DNA from: JBFXCS01 sp050181915
Lineage (GTDB): Bacteria > Actinomycetota > Thermoleophilia > Miltoncostaeales > Miltoncostaeaceae
DNA length: 64,000 bases
Direction: 5' to 3'
NCBI GenBank assembly: GCA_050181915.1
Contig: JBFXCS010000004.1
Coordinates: 62,001 to 126,000, forward strand
The notes under the pieces are model-generated. The model saw only the letters and a program-made list of their open reading frames with translations, was not told the origin of the DNA and made no database searches. A program made the translations under genes and the position numbers. This document shows positions 58,306 to 64,000 of the stretch, one piece after another. Each line of letters opens with the position of its first letter. The first letter of the stretch is position 1.

Positions 58306-59259
58306 ATGCCGCCCTTCGATCCCCAGGCGCCGCCGATCTCCATCCGCGACGTCGAGGCGCGAGAGTCCGACCGGGGGTGGTTCGGCGCGACCCGCCGCCG
58401 GCTCGGGGCCGCCGCGGGTGCCCGCGCGATCGGGGTGTCGCTGTACGAGGTCCCGCCCGGCCGCTGCAACATGCCGCTCCACGTCCACGCCGACGAGGGC
58501 GAGATCTTCCTGGTGCTCGCCGGCGCGGGGCTGAGCCTGCAGCTCGACGGGAAGGAGCTCCGCGCCTTCGAGATCGCCGAGGGCGACGCGCTGCTGCACG
58601 AGGCGGGCGGGCCCGCCCACACGATCCTCGCCGGCGACGGCGGCATCACCGTGCTCGCGCTGGCCGAGGGGTCGCGCACCGGCATCACCTACCTGCCGCG
58701 CAGCAGGACCTTCTGGCTCGGCGACCGGTGGCTGCCGGCCGACGGCCCCAGCCCGTTCCGCGCCGAGCAGGCGCTGGGGGCGCCGGAGATCCCCGACCCG
58801 TCACCGCGCCCGCAGACCATCGTCGCCACGGGCGACCTGCCGATCGACCTCACCGACCGGGGGCGCTTCGCGGACCGGGCGCGCCCGGTCGCCGACGCCC
58901 TCGGCGCCCGCACCCTCGGCCTCACCCTCTCCGACCTGCCGCCGGGCGCCCTGTCGTGCCCCCGCCACTGGCACACGCTCTGCGAGGAGGCCTTCCTGGT
59001 CACCGGCGGATCGGGGGCCCTGCGGCTGGGCGAGCGGCGGTTCCCGGTGAGCGAGGGCAGCTTCGTGGTGCGCCCGCCGTCGAGCCGCGTGCCCCACCGC
59101 TTCGAGGCGGGGGACGCCGGCCTGCGGATGATCGGGATGAGCGACCGCCCCCTCGGCGACCGCTGCGTCTACCCGGACAGCCGCAAGGTGACCCTCGCGC
59201 CGGGCATCCTCGTGCGCTACGAGGAGCTCGACTACTGGGACGGCGAGCCCGAGGCCTGA
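58306..59259 (+). CDS. Bicupin (two-domain cupin) protein
   Basis: 317 residues with two cupin barrels. The first has HVHADEGEIFLVL with three metal-binding-type residues and a later His in GGPAHTIL. The second has HWHTLCEEAFLVTGG and VPHRFEAGD. Such proteins include dioxygenases, decarboxylases and isomerases; neither substrate nor metal can be read. ATG 58306 is the first start after the repeat protein, 44 bases downstream, so co-transcription with the sigma pair is possible but not certain. Confidence 0.85.
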   Translation: MPPFDPQAPPISIRDVEARESDRGWFGATRRRLGAAAGARAIGVSLYEVPPGRCNMPLHVHADEGEIFLVLAGAGLSLQLDGKELRAFEIAEGDALLHEAGGPAHTILAGDGGITVLALAEGSRTGITYLPRSRTFWLGDRWLPADGPSPFRAEQALGAPEIPDPSPRPQTIVATGDLPIDLTDRGRFADRARPVADALGARTLGLTLSDLPPGALSCPRHWHTLCEEAFLVTGGSGALRLGERRFPVSEGSFVVRPPSSRVPHRFEAGDAGLRMIGMSDRPLGDRCVYPDSRKVTLAPGILVRYEELDYWDGEPEA

Positions 59260-59303
59260 CGGGGGGCCGCGGCGCGCGGCTCCCCCGGCCCGCGGGTCAG
59301 GCC
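59253..59303. terminator. Candidate bidirectional terminator between bicupin and malic enzyme genes
   Basis: Outer 8-bp arms GGCCTGAC (59253-59260) and GTCAGGCC (59296-59303) each contain one of the two convergent stop codons, and the inner sequence has a G-run and C-run that can pair. There is no T-tract. Confidence 0.5.
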
Positions 59304-60712
59304 GCGGCGACCCCGGTGAGGCGGGCGACGCCGGTGGCCTCGGCGGCGGCGCGCACGGCGGCGGCGACGTTGCCCACCAGGTTCGCGCTGAAGATCGACG
59401 GCACCACGTTGACGCGCGACAGGCCGCCGTCCTCGACGGCCGTCCGGGCGATGGCCTCGGCGGCGGCGAGCGTCATCGCCTGGTTGATCTCGGTGGCGCG
59501 GCACGACAGCGCCCCGCGCCAGATGCCGGGAGAGGCCAGGCCGGAGTTGATCTGGTTGGGCACGTCCGGGCGGCCCGTGCCGAACACCCGCACCACGCCG
59601 CCGGCGCTGTCGGGGGCCAGCTCCGGGCGCGGCATCGCCAGGGCGAGCACGATCGGGTCGGCGGCCATCGTCGCCACGTCCTCCGGGGTGAGGAGGTCGG
59701 GCGTCGAGAGCCCCAGGAAGGCGTGCGCGCCGGCCAGCAGGCTCTTCACGTCGCCGGTGCGGCCCTTCGGGTTGGTGTTCTGCGCGATCCAGGAGAGGTC
59801 GTCGTCCAGGTCGGTGCGTCCGGCGTGGACGGCGCCGTTGCTGTCGGCGGCGATCACCTCGCCGATGCCCGCCGCGACCAGCAGGCGGATGACCGCCTGA
59901 CCGCCGGGGCCGAGGCCGGCCACGACCACGGTCGCGTCCTGCGGGGCCACCTCCACCAGCTGCAGCCCATTGGAGAGCGCGGCGAGCACGGCGGCCGCGG
60001 TGCCCTGCTGGTCGTCGTGGAACACCGGGATGTCGAGGCGCTCGTCCAGCAGGCGCTGGATCTCGAAGCAGCGCGGCGCCGAGATGTCGCTCAGGTGGAT
60101 GCCGGCGAACACCGAGGAGCACAGCGCGACCGCCTCGGCGATCTCGGCCGGGTCGCGCAGGTCCACCGGCAGGGGGAAGGCGTCGATGCCCGCGAGCTTG
60201 CGCAGGAACGCCGCCTTCGCCTCGAGGGCCGGCAGCGAGGCCTCGGGGCCCAGGTCGCCTTGGCCCACCACCGAGCTGCCGTCGCTGACGACCATGACGC
60301 TGTTGCCCTTGATCGTGTACTCCCACGCCTGGTCGAAGTCGTGGTGGATGGCCATGCACACGCGGGCCACGCCCGGCGTGTAGGCCATCGACAGGTCGTC
60401 GCGGCTCGCGACCGGCACGCGATTCTGCATGCCCAGCTTGCCGCCGGCGTGGGCCAGGAACACGCGATCGCGCGACGAGACCACCGTCACGCCCTCCAGC
60501 GCCCCGACCGCGGCCACCACGCTCTCCCCGTGGGCGTCGTCGCGGGCGTACACGGTGATGTCGCGGGTCACGGTGTCCTTGCCGGCGGTGACGATGTCCA
60601 CACCGCCCACCTGCCCTCCGGCGTCCCCGATCGCCGCGAGTACCTTGCCGAGACTCCCGACCTGCGCGGGAATGCGCACGCGGATCGTCAGGGAGTTGTT
60701 CGACTGCGACAT
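59297..60712 (-). CDS. NAD(P)-dependent malic enzyme with N-terminal ACT domain
   Basis: A 471-residue oxidative decarboxylase converting malate to pyruvate. Residues about 8-80 form an ACT regulatory domain (LTIRVRIPAQVGSLGKVLAAIGDAGG). The catalytic part has AYTPGVARVC, GDLGPEASLPALEAKAAFLRKLAGIDAFPL with the general-base Lys, and NAD-binding VVVAGLGPGGQAV. The metal/substrate motif reads HDDQQGTA instead of HDDQHGTA. AGAGGT lies just before ATG 60712 and TAGGAT (minus) further up. The ACT fusion suggests control by an amino acid or other small ligand. Confidence 0.93.
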   Translation of the reverse strand: MSQSNNSLTIRVRIPAQVGSLGKVLAAIGDAGGQVGGVDIVTAGKDTVTRDITVYARDDAHGESVVAAVGALEGVTVVSSRDRVFLAHAGGKLGMQNRVPVASRDDLSMAYTPGVARVCMAIHHDFDQAWEYTIKGNSVMVVSDGSSVVGQGDLGPEASLPALEAKAAFLRKLAGIDAFPLPVDLRDPAEIAEAVALCSSVFAGIHLSDISAPRCFEIQRLLDERLDIPVFHDDQQGTAAAVLAALSNGLQLVEVAPQDATVVVAGLGPGGQAVIRLLVAAGIGEVIAADSNGAVHAGRTDLDDDLSWIAQNTNPKGRTGDVKSLLAGAHAFLGLSTPDLLTPEDVATMAADPIVLALAMPRPELAPDSAGGVVRVFGTGRPDVPNQINSGLASPGIWRGALSCRATEINQAMTLAAAEAIARTAVEDGGLSRVNVVPSIFSANLVGNVAAAVRAAAEATGVARLTGVAAA

Positions 60713-60746
60713 GGGGACCTCTGGTCCGGGAACTCGGGCGCCGGAG

Positions 60747-60752
60747 ATCCTA
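60747..60752 (-). promoter_or_regulatory. Candidate -10 element of the malic enzyme gene
   Basis: Reads TAGGAT on the minus strand, followed by a leader of about 28 bases with an AGAGGT ribosome-binding site. Confidence 0.45.
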
Positions 60753-60775
60753 CCCCCTCGGGATCGAGGCGGGGG

Positions 60776-61252
60776 CTACGCTCCGGTCGCGTCCCGGCGC
60801 GCGCGGCGGTAGATGGAGCTGCCCGCGCCCGTCACCACGAGCAGGGCGGCGAGCACCGAGAGGGCGATGAAGGGCCAGGGCGGCTCGTTGCCCGGATCGG
60901 CGCCCACCGGCTCCGGCAGGTCGCCGGCCAGGTCGGCCCGCGACGGCGGCGCGGCGTTCTGCGCGCTCTGGCCGAGCAGCGACTCGTTGAAGGCCTCGTC
61001 CACCGCGCTCTGGAAGCGCGCGTAGCCGGCGTCGTCGCCCGCCCGCGCCAGCGCGTCCATCGCCGCCCACAGCTCGCTCGGGCGGTACTGGTCGTCGAGC
61101 CGCTCGTTGTCGGCGAAGTCCCGGTAGATGCGCAGCGTGGCGTCGTCGGCCGGGGTCGATCCCGTGTCGTCGGCCATCACCGCGGGCAGCGCCATGCCGC
61201 CCAGGAGCAGGATCACGGCGGCGATGCCGAGCAGTCGGCGCAGGAGGAGCAC
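60776..61252 (-). CDS. Small secreted or membrane protein with N-terminal signal and C-terminal helix
   Basis: 158 residues from GTG 61252: signal peptide (LLRRLLGIAAVILLLGGMALPAVMA, then DD), an extracytoplasmic helical domain (TLRIYRDFADNERLDDQYRPSELWAAMDALARAGDDAGYARFQSAVDEAFNESL in blocks), and a C-terminal membrane helix PWPFIALSVLAALLVVTGAG followed by RR. No family is recognised. GTG 61252 follows a TACTGT box by 6 bases, so the upstream ATG-like start at 61309 is unlikely. It is divergent from the GDP-sugar genes. Confidence 0.65.
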   Translation of the reverse strand: MLLLRRLLGIAAVILLLGGMALPAVMADDTGSTPADDATLRIYRDFADNERLDDQYRPSELWAAMDALARAGDDAGYARFQSAVDEAFNESLLGQSAQNAAPPSRADLAGDLPEPVGADPGNEPPWPFIALSVLAALLVVTGAGSSIYRRARRDATGA

Positions 61253-61258
61253 ACAGCG

Positions 61259-61264
61259 ACAGTA
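61259..61264 (-). promoter_or_regulatory. Candidate -10 element of the small membrane protein gene
   Basis: Reads TACTGT on the minus strand, 6 bases before GTG 61252; leaderless arrangement. Confidence 0.45.
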
Positions 61265-61343
61265 GTGACCGCGGCGCCGACGCGGCAACACGCCACCAGG
61301 AATGCGCACAATTCCCTGACCGTCCGACCAGGATGCCCGTTGC

Positions 61344-61349
61344 TAGCCT
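61344..61349 (+). promoter_or_regulatory. Candidate -10 element of the GDP-sugar operon
   Basis: TAGCCT lies 8 bases before GTG 61358; leaderless arrangement. Confidence 0.5.
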
Positions 61350-61357
61350 CCGCGCCC

Positions 61358-62311
61358 GTGCGCGTCCTCATCACCGGTGCCAGCGGCTTCGCGGGTCGCC
61401 ATCTCAGCGTCCACTGCGGGCTCCTCGGCCACGAGGTCCACGCGCTGGTGAGGCCGGGCCGCGAGGGCGCGGTGATCGCCGCCGCACCGCACCCGGCCGA
61501 CCTCACCGACGCCGGGTCCGTCGCCCGGGTGGTGACCTCGGTCGCGCCCGACGCCGTCATGCACCTGGCCGGCGCGTCGTCGGTGGGCGCGTCCTTCGGC
61601 GACCCCGAGGGCACCTGGCGGATCAACCTGGGCGGCACCCTGGCGGTGCTCGAGGCCCTGCGCCGCGAGGCGCCCGAGACCCGCGCCCTCGTGGTCACCA
61701 GCGGCGAGATCTACGGGCGCGTGCCCGTCGAGGAGCTGCCGGTCACCGAGGCGACGGCGCTGAACCCGCTCTCCCCCTACGGCGCGTCGAAGGCGGCGGC
61801 CGATCTCGCGGCGGCCCAGTACCGGGCCTCCTACGGGATGCCGGTCGTGCGCGTGAGGGCCTTCAACCACGTGGGGCCCGGCCAGGACCCCCGCTTCGTG
61901 CTGCCGAACGTGGCCCGCCAGATCGCCCGCGCCGAGCGCGACGGGGCGGAGGGCGTGGAGGTGAGGGTCGGCAACGTCGACACCCGGCGCGACTTCGTCG
62001 ACGTGCGCGACATGGTGCGCGCCTACGTGCTCCTGGTCGAGCGCGGCGACCCGGACGTCCCCTACCTGGCCTGCGGCGGCCGCTCCCGCCCCGTGCGCGA
62101 CCTGATCGAGGGACTCGCGCCCCTGGCCCGCATCCCCGTCGCCTTCCGCTCCGACGCCGGCCTGCGCCGCGCCGGGGAGCAGCCCGATCTCTACGGTTCC
62201 CCGGCCCGCCTCGCCGCCGACACCGGCTGGACGCCGGAGATCCCCATCGAGACCACCCTTGCCGATACCCTGGAATGGTGGCGCGAGCGCGTCGCCGAAG
62301 AGGAGGACTGA
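61358..62311 (+). CDS. NAD-dependent epimerase/dehydratase (GDP-6-deoxy-D-mannose reductase-like)
   Basis: A 317-residue extended SDR with TGASGFAGRHL near residue 6, VVTSGEIYG, and the YxxxK pair in SPYGASKAAADL. The RAFNHVGPGQDPRFVLPN segment resembles GDP-4-dehydro-6-deoxymannose reductases, and the next gene makes that enzyme's substrate. Together they would give GDP-D-rhamnose or a related sugar for glycans. RMD versus a different epimerase is not settled. The stop lies just before ATG 62319, with AGGAGG between. Confidence 0.8.
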   Translation: MRVLITGASGFAGRHLSVHCGLLGHEVHALVRPGREGAVIAAAPHPADLTDAGSVARVVTSVAPDAVMHLAGASSVGASFGDPEGTWRINLGGTLAVLEALRREAPETRALVVTSGEIYGRVPVEELPVTEATALNPLSPYGASKAAADLAAAQYRASYGMPVVRVRAFNHVGPGQDPRFVLPNVARQIARAERDGAEGVEVRVGNVDTRRDFVDVRDMVRAYVLLVERGDPDVPYLACGGRSRPVRDLIEGLAPLARIPVAFRSDAGLRRAGEQPDLYGSPARLAADTGWTPEIPIETTLADTLEWWRERVAEEED

Positions 62312-62318
62312 CCACAAC

Positions 62319-63267
<949 letters not shown>

Positions 63268-63293
<26 letters not shown>

Positions 63294-63981
63294 GGGGCTC
63301 GGCGGGCAGCCGCTCGGCGCGCCGCAGGCGCAGGAAGTGGTAGTCGCCGGCGCCGTCGTCGTCCGTCGCCCTGAACCACTCGGGACCCGGGTCGGGGACC
63401 GCGTGGACCGGTCGGGTGAGGTAGCTCTCGATCTCGAAGCCGACGCCGCGCACGAGCTCGAACAGCTCGTCGGCCGTGTACTCGCGGTTGTGCCGGCCGT
63501 GCGGTCCGAAGCGTGAGTACGGGTCGTAGATCCCCTGCCTCTGGGAGAGGCGCCGCCGGTTGACGGCGCGGGCCACGTTCGGCGTGGTGAGGATGAAGGT
63601 GCCGCCCGGCCTCAGCACGCGGGCGATCTGCGTCAGCTGGAAGACGGGGTCGCGGATCAGGTGCTCGATGACCTCGCACAGCAGCACCGTGTCGAACGAC
63701 TCGTCGGGATAGGGCAGCGGCTCGGTCTCGGTCTCGACCAGCTGGCTGTGGAAGGTGTCGAGCACCCGCCCGTCGGCGTCGACGACGTCCTGCGTGATCT
63801 CCCGGGCGTCGTCGCCGAAGTAGTTGGTCATCGACAGATCGACGGAGGGGAAGCGGCGGCGGATGAGGCGGGAGATGAAGTACGGATTCGACCCGATCTC
63901 GAGGACGCGGCCGGGGGGGTCCGGCAGCAGCTGCACGGAGATCAGGAAGCGGGCGAGGTCGGCGCCGACGTAGATCGCCAT
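63268..63981 (-). CDS. Class I SAM-dependent methyltransferase, possibly truncated at the window edge
   Basis: 237 residues with motif I VLEIGSNPYFISRLI, motif II region SFDTVLLCEVIEHL and post-motif RVLRPGGTFILTTPNVARAVNRRR. The last is typical of methyltransferases acting on sugar or lipid substrates in glycan loci. The frame is open upstream of ATG 63981 to the window edge, so a longer protein starting outside cannot be excluded. It converges on gmd with a 26-base overlap. Substrate unknown. Confidence 0.8.
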
Positions 63982-64000
63982 CTCCTCGGGCCCCGCGTCG

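Overview
This 64 kb window is very GC-rich bacterial chromosome, coding almost wall to wall (no gap above about 200 bp). GTG starts are very common, genes are often joined by 4-base stop/start overlaps (GTGA, ATGA, TTGA), and many promoters look like TANNNT a few bases before the start codon. Together with a Ku protein, RecF/GyrB/GyrA beside the end of dnaN, a complete 14-gene nuo operon and separate E. coli-type AccD and AccA, this suggests a deep-branching actinobacterium, possibly class Thermoleophilia. That placement is inference; no rRNA gene is present to test it.

Layout. 1-9.0 kb: origin-proximal replication block (dnaN end, recF, DUF721/dciA, gyrB, gyrA) followed by ftsH. 9.0-10.5 kb: a short-chain dehydrogenase and TetR regulator behind a strong 26-bp dyad. 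10.5-14.4 kb (minus): nfeD, slipin, ku and a GalT-like nucleotidylyltransferase. 14.4-21.4 kb: fatty-acid synthesis cluster fabZ-fabH-fabD-fabG-(21-codon ORF)-fabF, a dual-specificity-type phosphatase, accD and accA; acpP is absent. 21.4-23.9 kb (minus): hydrolase, lipid kinase, small unknown protein, PfpI-like protein. 23.9-27.8 kb: HAD phosphatase and type-2 ileS. 27.8-30.0 kb (minus): L,D-transpeptidase, thioredoxin, small protein. 30.2-36.8 kb: biotin-uptake operon bioY-acyl ligase-thiolase-bioM-bioN, then polX. 36.8-39.2 kb: otsB, two half-size TauE/SafE proteins and a Pro/Ala-rich envelope protein. 39.2-53.4 kb (minus): nuoA to nuoN. 53.5-59.3 kb: TPR protein, VapBC-like toxin-antitoxin pair, lone ABC-2 permease, ECF sigma factor with a 787-residue four-repeat membrane protein, bicupin. 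59.3-64 kb: ACT-domain malic enzyme, small membrane protein, GDP-sugar enzymes (RMD-like, GMD) and a methyltransferase at the right edge.

Most of the window is housekeeping. The most unusual parts are the ECF sigma factor/four-repeat protein pair, the polyproline mini-ORF in the place where acpP often lies, the biotin operon with a thiolase lacking its second catalytic cysteine, the swapped GSHH signature of IleRS, the ATC codon at the gyrB ribosome-binding site, the tandem 23-bp repeats upstream of nuoA, and a recurrent leaderless promoter pattern on both strands.
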